Below are positions 1-6,045 of a stretch of DNA of 12,873 bases, piece after piece. Both the position numbers and the translations under genes were made by a program. The first letter of the stretch is position 1; each line of letters begins with the position of its first letter. A model generated the notes under the pieces. The model had not been told where the DNA came from. It made no database searches and worked only from the letters and a program-made list of their open reading frames with translations. This DNA is from JAJXYP01 sp035541855 (GTDB lineage Bacteria > Patescibacteriota > Minisyncoccia > UBA6257 > 2-01-FULL-56-20), in contig DATKMM010000022.1 of assembly GCA_035541855.1 (NCBI GenBank), forward strand, positions 1 to 12,873, written 5' to 3'.

Positions 1-168
1 GCCATTTACTTCGTTTCACCCTATCTCGACAACTTCATCCCCGGACTCGGCTTGTTCCATTATTTCTACACCCACCTCATCCAGCTCCTGCTGTATGAAC
101 TGCTCTTCGGCGTCGTGATCGGCGGCTTCTCGAGCTTCTTCTCGGTTCGCCGGTATCTCAAAAATTAA
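1..168 (+). CDS. ftsX: Cell division protein FtsX, C-terminal end (5' part outside window)
   Basis: An open frame enters from the left edge and ends at TAA 166-168, giving 55 residues. The visible part has a short extracytoplasmic stretch, one long hydrophobic helix (about residues 26-48) and the basic ending SVRRYLKN. The FtsX permease family typically ends this way, with a last transmembrane helix followed by (S/A)-V-R-R-Y-L. FtsX pairs with the ATPase FtsE in the inner membrane and couples the divisome to peptidoglycan hydrolases. ftsE would be expected just upstream, outside the window. The gene is followed at once by an intrinsic terminator. The call rests on the C-terminal pattern alone; another FtsX/MacB-type permease is the main alternative. 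Confidence 0.75.
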   Translation, partial: AIYFVSPYLDNFIPGLGLFHYFYTHLIQLLLYELLFGVVIGGFSSFFSVRRYLKN

Positions 169-196
169 AAAGACCGGGGCCATCCCCGGTCTTTTT
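167..196 (+). terminator. Intrinsic terminator after ftsX
   Basis: A perfect GACCGGGG / CCCCGGTC stem (172-179 with 184-191) encloses a CCAT loop. It is flanked by AAAAA (167-171) and TTTTT (192-196), so it could also work on the opposite strand. It begins within the ftsX stop codon and separates ftsX from the two-component genes. Confidence 0.93.
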
Positions 197-204
197 AATT
201 TCTT

Positions 205-233
205 CTTCACGAAGTCTTAAGGTTTTCTTCAGG
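205..233 (+). promoter_or_regulatory. Triple 11-bp direct repeat, probable OmpR-family response-regulator operator
   Basis: Three half-sites start at 205, 216 and 227: CTTCACG, CTTAAGG and CTTCAGG. The spacing is exactly 11 bp, one helical turn. The last two form CTTAAG-N5-CTTCAG, which resembles the PmrA/BasR-type box (CTTAAG-N5-CTTAAG) bound by OmpR/PhoB-family regulators. The array ends 51 bp before the response-regulator ATG at 284, so autoregulation is the natural inference. A weak extended -10 (TG at 265-266, TTTAAC at 268-273) lies downstream, with no good -35, as expected for an activator-dependent promoter. Confidence 0.6.
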
Positions 234-283
234 CCGCCTGTGGCACGATGGAGGAAAGTCGTTTTGATTTAACAAAAATTAAT

Positions 284-955
284 ATGCGAATCCTCCTGGT
301 GGAAGACGAAAAGGACATAGCCGGTTTCATTATAAAAGGGCTGAAGGCCGAAAAGTTCGTGGTGGACTGGACGCCGCGGAGCGAGCAGGCGCTTTTCTGG
401 GCAAAGGTCAACAATTACGATCTCGCGATCATGGACATCACGATCTCGGGCGACAAGACGGGCATCGAGGTATGCCGCCTCGCCCGCGAAAAGGGGCGGG
501 CATTCCCCATCCTTATGCTGTCCGTCGTGCACGATACGGCGACCAAGGTCAAAGCGCTCAACGCGGGCGCCGACGATTATCTCACGAAACCGTTCTCGAT
601 GATCGAGCTCCTGGCGCGGGCTAGGGCGCTTATGCGGCGCGAGAAGAAGATCGTCGGGCCGGTCCTCGCGGTCGGCGACCTATCCCTCGACCTCAACGCC
701 CATACCGTCACGCGGGGGCGGAAAGCGATCACGCTCAACCGCAAAGAGTTCGGCCTGCTCGAGTACCTCATGCGCAATCCCGGCACGACGTTCACGCGGA
801 GCATGATCCTCGAGCATGTGTGGGAGACCACGACGGACCCGTTCACGAACACCGTGGACGTCCACATCCGGTTCCTCCGCCGCAAGATAGATGACGACCG
901 CAAAACCAAATTGATCAAGACCGTGCACGGGTACGGCTACAAAATCGAGGAATGA
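284..955 (+). CDS. OmpR/PhoB-family two-component response regulator
   Basis: The 223-residue protein is a DNA-binding response regulator. The receiver domain (about 1-120) has the acidic pair E7/D8, phosphoacceptor D51 in LAIMDITI, switch residue S80 and K102 in LTKPF. A winged-helix Trans_reg_C domain (about 128-222) ends in the typical TVHGYGYKI. I chose ATG 284 because it gives the classic MRILLVEDE start; ATG 248 is in frame and would add 12 residues not typical of the family. GAGGAAAG at 251-258 is too far from 284 to serve as its ribosome site. The stop overlaps the kinase start (ATGA), so the two are translationally coupled. Three 11-bp-spaced half-sites upstream suggest autoregulation. 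It is closest in style to CusR/CopR-like regulators, but the signal is unknown. Confidence 0.93.
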   Translation: MRILLVEDEKDIAGFIIKGLKAEKFVVDWTPRSEQALFWAKVNNYDLAIMDITISGDKTGIEVCRLAREKGRAFPILMLSVVHDTATKVKALNAGADDYLTKPFSMIELLARARALMRREKKIVGPVLAVGDLSLDLNAHTVTRGRKAITLNRKEFGLLEYLMRNPGTTFTRSMILEHVWETTTDPFTNTVDVHIRFLRRKIDDDRKTKLIKTVHGYGYKIEE

Positions 956-1683
956 GCCGCGACGCTGAACGGGCCAGGTTGCTTTCGGAGCTGGCGCACG
1001 AGTTCCAGACGCCGATCGCCATCCTGAAAAGCAGCATCGAAGCGCTGGCGGAGTCCGGCAGCGCCGGTGCCAACGCCAATGCCAAGCGGGCCAACGCCGC
1101 TTACATCGCGCAGGCCACGCTCGACCGGCTTTCCCGCCTCGTAAGGGAATTCCTCGATGCGGCCGCGCTCAAAAATCAGGCAAACGCGTTCCGCATGGCC
1201 CCGATCGCGCTGTCCGACCTGCTTTCCGGCGTCTGCGAGGATTGCGCGCTCCTCGCCGAGGACAAGGGCGTCCCCCTTTCGTGCGTGAGCGACGTCGTCT
1301 CGATCGCGGGCGACCGGGACAAGCTGAAGCAGGTATTCCTGAACCTCATCAGCAACGCGCTCAAACATACCGGAAGCGGCGGCTCCATCGCCATCGCCGG
1401 GAAGGCCGTCGGGCGGGACGTCGCGATCACTGTCGCCGATACCGGCACCGGCATCGCGCCGGAACACCTGCCCCGCGTCTTCGAACGGTTCTACCGCATC
1501 AGCACGCCCGGCATGCCCGATGCGCCAGAAGGGAACGGCATCGGCCTCTCCCTGTGCCGCGATATCGTGATGGCGCACGGCGGCACCATCGCCGTCGAAA
1601 GCGAACCGGGCCAGGGTGCCTGCTTCACCGTACGCCTGCCGGCGCTCGCCGACCAACCCCAAAAGTCGTGTTATAATCAATAA
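952..1683 (+). CDS. Sensor-less cytoplasmic histidine kinase
   Basis: The 243-residue protein is the kinase partner of the preceding regulator, with a 4-nt ATGA overlap. The HisKA phosphoacceptor is H16 in LAHEFQTP; Q19 replaces the usual R/K. The HATPase_c domain has an N box around N131/N135 (NLISNALKH), a G1 box at D163-G167 (DTGTG), an F box at 177-181 (FERFY) and a G2 box at 194-199 (GNGIGL). All catalytic parts are therefore present. There is no transmembrane helix and no PAS, HAMP or other input domain: the H box starts 15 residues from the N-terminus. The upstream frame is occupied by the regulator, so the domain is not simply missed. The input may come from a separate protein. The last codons contain the radC promoter. 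Confidence 0.92.
   Translation: MSRDAERARLLSELAHEFQTPIAILKSSIEALAESGSAGANANAKRANAAYIAQATLDRLSRLVREFLDAAALKNQANAFRMAPIALSDLLSGVCEDCALLAEDKGVPLSCVSDVVSIAGDRDKLKQVFLNLISNALKHTGSGGSIAIAGKAVGRDVAITVADTGTGIAPEHLPRVFERFYRISTPGMPDAPEGNGIGLSLCRDIVMAHGGTIAVESEPGQGACFTVRLPALADQPQKSCYNQ
1649..1677 (+). promoter_or_regulatory. radC promoter, extended -10 type, predicted leaderless
   Basis: A perfect extended -10, TGTTATAAT (TG 1669-1670, TATAAT 1672-1677), lies inside the last codons of the kinase. A poor -35 (CCGACC, 1649-1654) sits 17 bp upstream. The expected start of transcription, about 7 nt downstream, falls on or beside the A of ATG 1684. That predicts an mRNA with no leader, consistent with the absence of a Shine-Dalgarno site. 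Confidence 0.65.
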
Positions 1684-2454
1684 ATGCAAACCTCACTCAT
1701 TATGCCAGCCAAGACCCGCTTATACGAACAGCCGGACGGTGACCTCATCCTGGACGAGGATGGCCGCCGGGACAAAAAATACACCCTTCGCCTCCGCGAC
1801 CTCCCCGCCGGGGAAAAACCCCGCGAGAAACTGATGAAGCACGGCCCGTCGGCCCTTTCCGTCGCCGAGCTCCTCGCGATCGTCCTCAATGTCGGCACCA
1901 CCAAAGAGGACGTGCTCGCCATGTCGCGCCGCCTCCTCAAAGAATACGGCGACAGCATCATCGTGACCCAGAAGGACCCGCAAAAGATAAAAGAGATGCT
2001 CGGCATCCCCATCGTGAAGGCCTGCCAGCTTGTCGCCTGCTTCGAGCTTGGACGGCGGCTCTTCAGGAACGCGGACGGCCGTAAGCCCGTCACGCTCCGC
2101 ACCGCAAGCCAGGTGTATGAATATTTGAAGGACATGCGCGAGCTGCCCAAGGAATATCTGCGCGGGCTATACCTCGACAGCCATTACCAGCTCATCCACG
2201 ACGAGGTCATTTCCATCGGCACCGTGAGCTCGAACGTCATCCACCCGCGCGAGGTCTTCCGCCCCGCGCTCGAATACTCCGCCGCCGCCGTCATCCTCGC
2301 GCACAACCACCCCTCCGGCATCGCGAAGCCCAGCGAGGCCGACCTCGTGATCACCCGCCAGGTCATCGAGGCCGGCAAAGTGCTCGGCATCGGCCTCCTC
2401 GACCACGTCATCATCGCCAAGACCAAATACCAGAGCATCCCCGCGGAGTATTGA
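1684..2454 (+). CDS. radC: RadC-family JAB/MPN-domain protein
   Basis: The 256-residue protein belongs to the RadC (UPF0758) family. An N-terminal helix-hairpin-helix-like region (about 38-125) contains GPSALSVAELLAIVLNVGT, the usual N-terminal signature. The C-terminal JAMM/MPN metal-binding domain has H207-x-H209-P-S-G and D220 in the order of the family motif. Historic links to DNA repair are weak, and the biochemical role of RadC remains unclear. Two starts are possible, ATG 1684 and ATG 1702 (MPAKTRLYE). I prefer 1684 because the extended -10 upstream places transcription start there, and no Shine-Dalgarno site precedes either. The kinase stop TAA directly abuts this ATG. The stop codon overlaps the -35 of the next promoter. 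Confidence 0.95.
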   Translation: MQTSLIMPAKTRLYEQPDGDLILDEDGRRDKKYTLRLRDLPAGEKPREKLMKHGPSALSVAELLAIVLNVGTTKEDVLAMSRRLLKEYGDSIIVTQKDPQKIKEMLGIPIVKACQLVACFELGRRLFRNADGRKPVTLRTASQVYEYLKDMRELPKEYLRGLYLDSHYQLIHDEVISIGTVSSNVIHPREVFRPALEYSAAAVILAHNHPSGIAKPSEADLVITRQVIEAGKVLGIGLLDHVIIAKTKYQSIPAEY

Positions 2455-2479
2455 CAAATTTCTCATAGCGTGCTATCAT
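2451..2479 (+). promoter_or_regulatory. Near-consensus sigma-70 promoter for the SPFH operon
   Basis: A consensus -35 TTGACA (2451-2456) overlaps the radC stop codon. After a 17-bp spacer comes -10 TATCAT (2474-2479), which also has an upstream TGC, making it extended. Transcription would start near 2486 and leave a leader of roughly 77 nt before ATG 2563. This is the strongest promoter match I found in the window. Confidence 0.88.
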
Positions 2480-2493
2480 ACTAGCGGCATAAT

Positions 2494-2529
2494 TTGTTGC
2501 GTGCATTAACGCACAAAAACAAGTTTTTG
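2494..2529 (+). promoter_or_regulatory. Two overlapping hairpins in the SPFH-operon leader
   Basis: The first hairpin pairs TTG-(T)-TGCGT (2494-2502) with ACGCACAA (2509-2516) around a GCATTA loop, 8 bp with one bulged T. The second pairs CAAAAA (2514-2519) with TTTTTG (2524-2529). They share bases 2514-2516, so they cannot both form completely. The first is the more stable. A regulatory role is only a possibility. Confidence 0.35.
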
Positions 2530-2562
2530 ACATCTCAAAATCTGAATTGAAAAGGAGTGGAT

Positions 2563-3855
2563 ATGTTGACACAGGTCTTAGCGTTAATCATTGGCGTACT
2601 TGGGATGGCTCTATGCGCTCTGTTCGCCACATATTGGCTTTGGTTGCCCTGGGTTATCTCGGTGTTCGCGGCGCACAATTTCCTAATCACATCGGTTGAG
2701 GAAAACACGGGAAAATGGATAAAGAAGGGCGCGGGAAAACGGGGACGCGCATGGCGTTTTATCACGCCAAGCAGAGAAACCGACCCAGCACCCGATCCGG
2801 ATCCGGATAAAAGCTGGAACATCGAGCAGACCCGGCAACCAATACATGGCCATCTCCTGAATGCGGAAGGAGAAGAATCTTGGTTCGTGGACTGGATCGA
2901 CCGTAAACTGCCCGGCAGCATACGTTGGATAGGGTTGCCGTTCATTTATTCCATCCATGAATACAACTTCCGTTGGGAGGTTCAAAGGGAAGGTAAGCCT
3001 GGTACGACCCAAAACGGCAAAATCAAGACGGAAGACGGCTTGATTGAAATGGAAAAACTGAGTAACGACAAGTGGGTGGCAACGTTTGCAAAGCGGCTTG
3101 ACTATATCTACTTGCGGGACGCAGTTTACTATTTCGAAGTGATCGGCGCTGAAACAAAAGCCATCGTCAAGGGCGCAGGCATCGATCAAACGGCTCGTGT
3201 GGGCATGCCGCTCGAGGTTTATATGCTGGCGACCATTCGCGTCGTCAATCCTTATCGCGCACTGTTCCTCGTCCATGATTGGCTGGAATCGACTTTTGAC
3301 CTATTACGGCCGAACGTCAGGTCGTGGATCGCTGCGAACTCCTACGAAGATGTCGTCGGCAAACCCGAAGTCGCCGAGCGGGAATATGACCAGTTCCTGA
3401 AGCAAAGCAATGTTCCCGATGGGCTCATACCACCGGGAACGCCGCCGGATAAAATGCCGAAGGCAATTGGTGCGTACATTGAGTGCACCTATGGTGTACG
3501 GGAAAAACGAATCGCATTTGACGATGTCATCCCGCCGGAAGAATACACCCAAGCAACCGTGAGGCGGATGGAGGCTGAGCAGAACAGAAATGCCACCATC
3601 ACCAACGCCGAAGCGGAACGCGAGAAGCAGACTATCATAGCGCAAGGCGAAGCCAATCGGATTGCTACCGTCACTGCGGCAATCGCCGCAGGTGGCGACC
3701 TCGCTATGGAGTTACGGCGGCTCGAAGCACTTGAGTCTGTCGGGAATAATGGCAATATGGTCGTGGTGAGCGACAAAGGCGCTCAAATGCTCATTAATAC
3801 GAATACGGCCAAACAACCCAGGCTTATTGAGCCGGGAAAGGAGAAGAAAGAATGA
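2563..3855 (+). CDS. SPFH/band-7 domain membrane protein
   Basis: The 430-residue protein starts at ATG 2563, 5 nt after a strong AAAGGAG site (2551-2557); an in-frame GTG at 2557 overlaps that site and is rejected. An N-terminal hydrophobic region (about 5-40) anchors it. A Pro/Asp-rich linker (about 70-85) and an SPFH core (about 115-330) follow, with the recognisable LEVYMLATIRVVNPYRALF and NVRSWIAANSYEDVVGKPE. A charged helical segment (about 330-392), rich in Glu, Arg and Ala (EAEREKQTIIAQGEANRI), is the usual stomatin/flotillin coiled coil. The end (KGAQMLINTN) is also family-like. SPFH proteins form large membrane-bound rings and organise membrane patches or regulate partners. Base composition is lower in GC than neighbouring genes. 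It is translationally coupled to the next gene (ATGA). Confidence 0.88.
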   Translation: MLTQVLALIIGVLGMALCALFATYWLWLPWVISVFAAHNFLITSVEENTGKWIKKGAGKRGRAWRFITPSRETDPAPDPDPDKSWNIEQTRQPIHGHLLNAEGEESWFVDWIDRKLPGSIRWIGLPFIYSIHEYNFRWEVQREGKPGTTQNGKIKTEDGLIEMEKLSNDKWVATFAKRLDYIYLRDAVYYFEVIGAETKAIVKGAGIDQTARVGMPLEVYMLATIRVVNPYRALFLVHDWLESTFDLLRPNVRSWIAANSYEDVVGKPEVAEREYDQFLKQSNVPDGLIPPGTPPDKMPKAIGAYIECTYGVREKRIAFDDVIPPEEYTQATVRRMEAEQNRNATITNAEAEREKQTIIAQGEANRIATVTAAIAAGGDLAMELRRLEALESVGNNGNMVVVSDKGAQMLINTNTAKQPRLIEPGKEKKE

Positions 3856-4649
3856 AGCTCGCGATACCTCCCTTCGCCAAGGGACATCTAGTCCGTCACG
3901 TATTTGCGATCATTTTTTGGCCAGTTTTGATGCTGGCTCTCGCAACCTGGACCATGAAAACGTTTCTTGGCCAGCATGGCCACGGAACTATTCTGGCTGG
4001 TGGCATCATCGCTCTCGTGCTAATATTCCTCGTCGTCGTTGCGTGGATCATCATTAGCATGATTGGGAAAGCATGGAACCAGAACACTTCAATGGCTGAG
4101 GCGGACGACGAGACCGAAGAGAAAACCGCCGACAAAGCGCAACCACACGGGTCAAAGCTGAAGAAGATGATTTGGGCTATGGTGGTAATAGCCATAATTT
4201 CGACTTTTACCATCAAAACGCTTCAGCTCAAACGGGGCGATGCGATATTGCCTCAACCGGGAGCGCTCTGTTCCGGTAGGGATGGCGATGCAATTGATTT
4301 CGATTATTCTGCCTTCGCAAAACGGAGGTTAGTAATCGACGTCCCGTCCACGACCGAAGGGACGGGATGCTTCTCCATGTTCGATCTTCCAAAGGCATGG
4401 GGTATGCGCGCGCGCTTCCGGCGCCTCGGCGACGATCCCGACACTTACCTGTACTTTATGGTCCCGGGCGGTGCAATACAGGGGCCATTTGGCAAGGGCG
4501 ACGTCGTGAACCTGCCCGCCGTGCCAACGCTCTGGATACAAGCAACCAAGAAGGGCACCCGCATTGAATTCTGGTCGGATGCGTTACTGCGGACACCGGC
4601 CAGTACCACGACCCCTCCTCCGGAGCCGGCCACCCCTGCTAGACAGTAA
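3852..4649 (+). CDS. Three-helix membrane protein of unknown function, SPFH partner
   Basis: I do not recognise this 265-residue protein. It begins 8 nt after a strong AAAGGAG (3837-3843) and overlaps the SPFH stop by ATGA, so the two are surely co-translated. Predicted transmembrane segments lie at about 16-38, 46-72 and 104-121. A charged, acidic cytoplasmic-type loop (about 80-100, ADDETEEKTADKAQ) separates helices 2 and 3. The C-terminal domain (about 122-247) contains two cysteines, C140 and C173, and many beta-prone stretches. A Thr/Pro-rich tail closes the protein (about 249-262). It has no NfeD-like features, which is the commonest SPFH partner. Its job is probably tied to the SPFH ring in the membrane, but this rests only on the operon. 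Confidence 0.85.
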   Translation: MKLAIPPFAKGHLVRHVFAIIFWPVLMLALATWTMKTFLGQHGHGTILAGGIIALVLIFLVVVAWIIISMIGKAWNQNTSMAEADDETEEKTADKAQPHGSKLKKMIWAMVVIAIISTFTIKTLQLKRGDAILPQPGALCSGRDGDAIDFDYSAFAKRRLVIDVPSTTEGTGCFSMFDLPKAWGMRARFRRLGDDPDTYLYFMVPGGAIQGPFGKGDVVNLPAVPTLWIQATKKGTRIEFWSDALLRTPASTTTPPPEPATPARQ

Positions 4650-4669
4650 TTCGGCGATTAGTTCTTTGC

Positions 4670-4709
4670 TCCCCCACGGCGCCTTGACCGGCCTCGTGGG
4701 GGATTTTTT
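4670..4709 (+). terminator. Intrinsic terminator of the SPFH operon
   Basis: CCCCCACG (4671-4678) pairs with CGTGGGGG (4695-4702), extended by T4670-A4703. The 16-nt apical part holds a small GCC/GGC pairing. A run of six T (4704-4709) follows. It lies 20 nt after the stop codon of the three-helix protein. Confidence 0.92.
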
Positions 4710-4713
4710 GTAC

Positions 4714-4740
4714 AAAAAGACCCCGCGAAGGGGCCTTTTT
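4714..4740. terminator. Bidirectional hairpin terminator between converging operons
   Basis: AAAAAG (4714-4719) pairs with CTTTTT (4735-4740), and CCCC (4721-4724) with GGGG (4730-4733). There is a single A-C mismatch between the two blocks and a GCGAA loop (TTCGC on the - strand). Flanking A and T runs let it act on either strand. It backs up the SPFH terminator and serves as the only terminator seen for the minus-strand pilin cluster, whose last stop is at 4766. Confidence 0.85.
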
Positions 4741-4765
4741 GAGATAGCTTCGTGAAACCTGAAAG

Positions 4766-5161
4766 TTAACAAGTCCCGATACTGCCCGAAGCGCCGAGGA
4801 AGCTCGCCACGATCAACGGGATCGCGCGGGCCAAGAGCGCCACGCCGACCGCGATAGCCGCATAGAGCAGCGTGCTGCCGGCACCCTTCACCTTCTCCGG
4901 ATCGCCTGCGGCGGTCAAATATTTGAACGCGGCGACGATAATGAAGATGACGGCGAGCGCGACCAGGAAATAGAACAGCCAGCTGAAGACGACGCAGACC
5001 GTATTGAGGACGCCCTGAATGCTCGTGATCTGGCCCTGCGGAACCGTGCTCTGTACTGGAGGAGCCGGCTGGGGGATGTTCTGCGCCGATGCCAAGACCG
5101 GCAACGCCAGGGACAAGATCGGAAGCCCGAACTCCTTCGCGAAATTGATTGCTTTTTTCAT
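4766..5161 (-). CDS. Two-helix type-IV-secretion-like pilin (paralogue A)
   Basis: The 131-residue protein has a signal-peptide-like N-terminus (about 1-27, ending LASAQ), a Gln/Pro-rich spacer, helix 1 (about 57-80), a short charged loop (GDPEKVKG) and helix 2 (about 98-121). It ends in a C-terminal cysteine, C131. This is the TrbC/VirB2-like layout of the T4SS-pilin family common in Patescibacteria. C56 just before helix 1 and C131 should both face outward. I chose ATG 5161 over an in-frame GTG at 5167 because it aligns with paralogue B. It is most similar to B and C upstream, indicating tandem duplication. It lies last in the cluster, with its own extended -10 candidate and a terminator after it. 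Confidence 0.85.
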   Translation of the reverse strand: MKKAINFAKEFGLPILSLALPVLASAQNIPQPAPPVQSTVPQGQITSIQGVLNTVCVVFSWLFYFLVALAVIFIIVAAFKYLTAAGDPEKVKGAGSTLLYAAIAVGVALLARAIPLIVASFLGASGSIGTC

Positions 5162-5199
5162 AAACACGTAGGATTTTCGACCTTTCAGGATGCCGTTTC

Positions 5200-5208
5200 A
5201 GTATACCA
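5200..5208 (-). promoter_or_regulatory. Extended -10 element before pilin A
   Basis: On the minus strand, TGGTATACT lies in the 50-nt gap between pilins B and A. It matches TGnTATAAT at 8 of 9 positions, counting n as free. No good -35 precedes it. Transcription would start near 5193, about 30 nt before ATG 5161. Confidence 0.45.
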
Positions 5209-5217
5209 TTTCCAACG

Positions 5218-5676
5218 CTAACACGCCAGGAAGCCCCCTCCCCCGAAGCCGCCTCCGGACGAAGAACCCGCGCCGAGGAAACTCGCGACAATGCTCGGAA
5301 TGGCTTTCGCAAGGAGTGCCACCGCTACCGCGATAGCCGCATACATCAGCGTGTTGTTGGCGCTCTTCACCTTTTCGGCCTCGCCCGAGCTCGTCAGATA
5401 CTTGTAAGCGCCGACCACGACGAAGACGACCGCCAAGACGATAAGACCGTAGAACATCCAGCTGAAGACGGTGCAGCCGAAGTTGAGCACGCTTTGGGTC
5501 GAAACGAAACCAGAAGCATACGGCACGTTCGTGCCGGTCGGCAGCTGCGGCTGGGCGCCAACCGTCCCGCCGCTCCCCGTGCCGCCCGTTGGAGCAAATG
5601 CTCCAGCCGAAAGAGGTATCGCCAAAGACAAAATCGAAATGCCGAATTCTTTTATAAACCGTTTTATCTTTTCCAT
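5218..5676 (-). CDS. Two-helix type-IV-secretion-like pilin (paralogue B)
   Basis: The 152-residue protein shares the layout of its neighbours: signal-peptide-like N-terminus (about 1-27), a longer Gly/Thr/Pro-rich spacer, helix 1 (about 70-93), loop SGEAEKVK, helix 2 (about 110-133), a Gly-rich tail and a terminal FLAC. C68 precedes helix 1 and C152 is the last residue. The open frame could begin at ATG 5706, which overlaps the stop of pilin C. I chose ATG 5676 because MEKIKRFIKEFGISILSLA aligns with the start of pilin A, and the extra 10 codons correspond to non-coding sequence upstream of A. Role inferred from family: major or minor subunit of a surface filament or secretion channel. Confidence 0.85.
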   Translation of the reverse strand: MEKIKRFIKEFGISILSLAIPLSAGAFAPTGGTGSGGTVGAQPQLPTGTNVPYASGFVSTQSVLNFGCTVFSWMFYGLIVLAVVFVVVGAYKYLTSSGEAEKVKSANNTLMYAAIAVAVALLAKAIPSIVASFLGAGSSSGGGFGGGGFLAC

Positions 5677-5699
5677 AAGAATTTTAGTATTCCGACCTT

Positions 5700-6041
5700 T
5701 TAACATGCCAGGAAGCTTCCGCTCGTCGCCTTCGCGCCAAGGAGGCTTGCCACGATCGCCGGAATTCCCTTCGCGAGAAGCGCCACCGCGATAGCAATGG
5801 CGGCATATAGGATCATCTTGTTCGCCTTACTGACTTTTTCCGCCTCGCCGTTCGCCGTCGCATAATTATATGCGGCGACCACGATCATGATGAGCGACAG
5901 GACGATGAGCCCGTAGAACATCCAGCTGAAGATCGTGCACATGAACTGCAATAATTCCTGGGTAGTGGTGATGGGCGGTTTAAAGCTCAGAGAGGAACCG
6001 CTGCTAGTAGCCTGTGCAAATGCCTTGGAGACGAATGTCAT
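5700..6041 (-). CDS. Two-helix type-IV-secretion-like pilin (paralogue C), short N-terminus
   Basis: The 113-residue protein starts at ATG 6041, 4 nt after the stop of pilin D. Helix 1 is at about 36-58 (CTIFSWMFYGLIVL), the loop is NGEAEKVSK, helix 2 is at about 77-101, and the protein ends SFLAC. C35 and C113 match the cysteine pair of A and B. Unlike them, it has no long hydrophobic signal sequence; only KAFAQA near the start resembles a cleavage site. The frame stays open upstream to an ATG at 6125 inside pilin D, but that extension (WWSWRAASCPS) is also not a convincing signal peptide. It is either inserted through helix 1 alone or lost its N-terminus after duplication. Confidence 0.8.
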   Translation of the reverse strand: MTFVSKAFAQATSSGSSLSFKPPITTTQELLQFMCTIFSWMFYGLIVLSLIMIVVAAYNYATANGEAEKVSKANKMILYAAIAIAVALLAKGIPAIVASLLGAKATSGSFLAC

Positions 6042-6045
6042 TTTA

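Noticed and set aside
248..283. Upstream ATG at 248 for the response regulator
   Set aside because: It adds 12 residues before the standard MRILLVEDE start and has no ribosome site. Family length and start pattern favour 284.
937..1689. A 250-codon open frame on the - strand opposite the histidine kinase
   Set aside because: It mirrors the kinase almost exactly and shows no recognisable family or start signal. The kinase has all its catalytic boxes.
2557..2562. GTG at 2557 as the SPFH start
   Set aside because: It overlaps the AAAGGAG ribosome site. ATG 2563 has the correct spacing.
4650..4765. Possible small gene or RNA between the converging operons
   Set aside because: The gap is filled by two terminator hairpins and holds no ribosome site with an open frame.
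5865..5870. TATAAT on the - strand inside pilin C
   Set aside because: It lacks the TG extension and a -35, and encodes Tyr-Asn in helix 1, a position where the paralogues have related residues.
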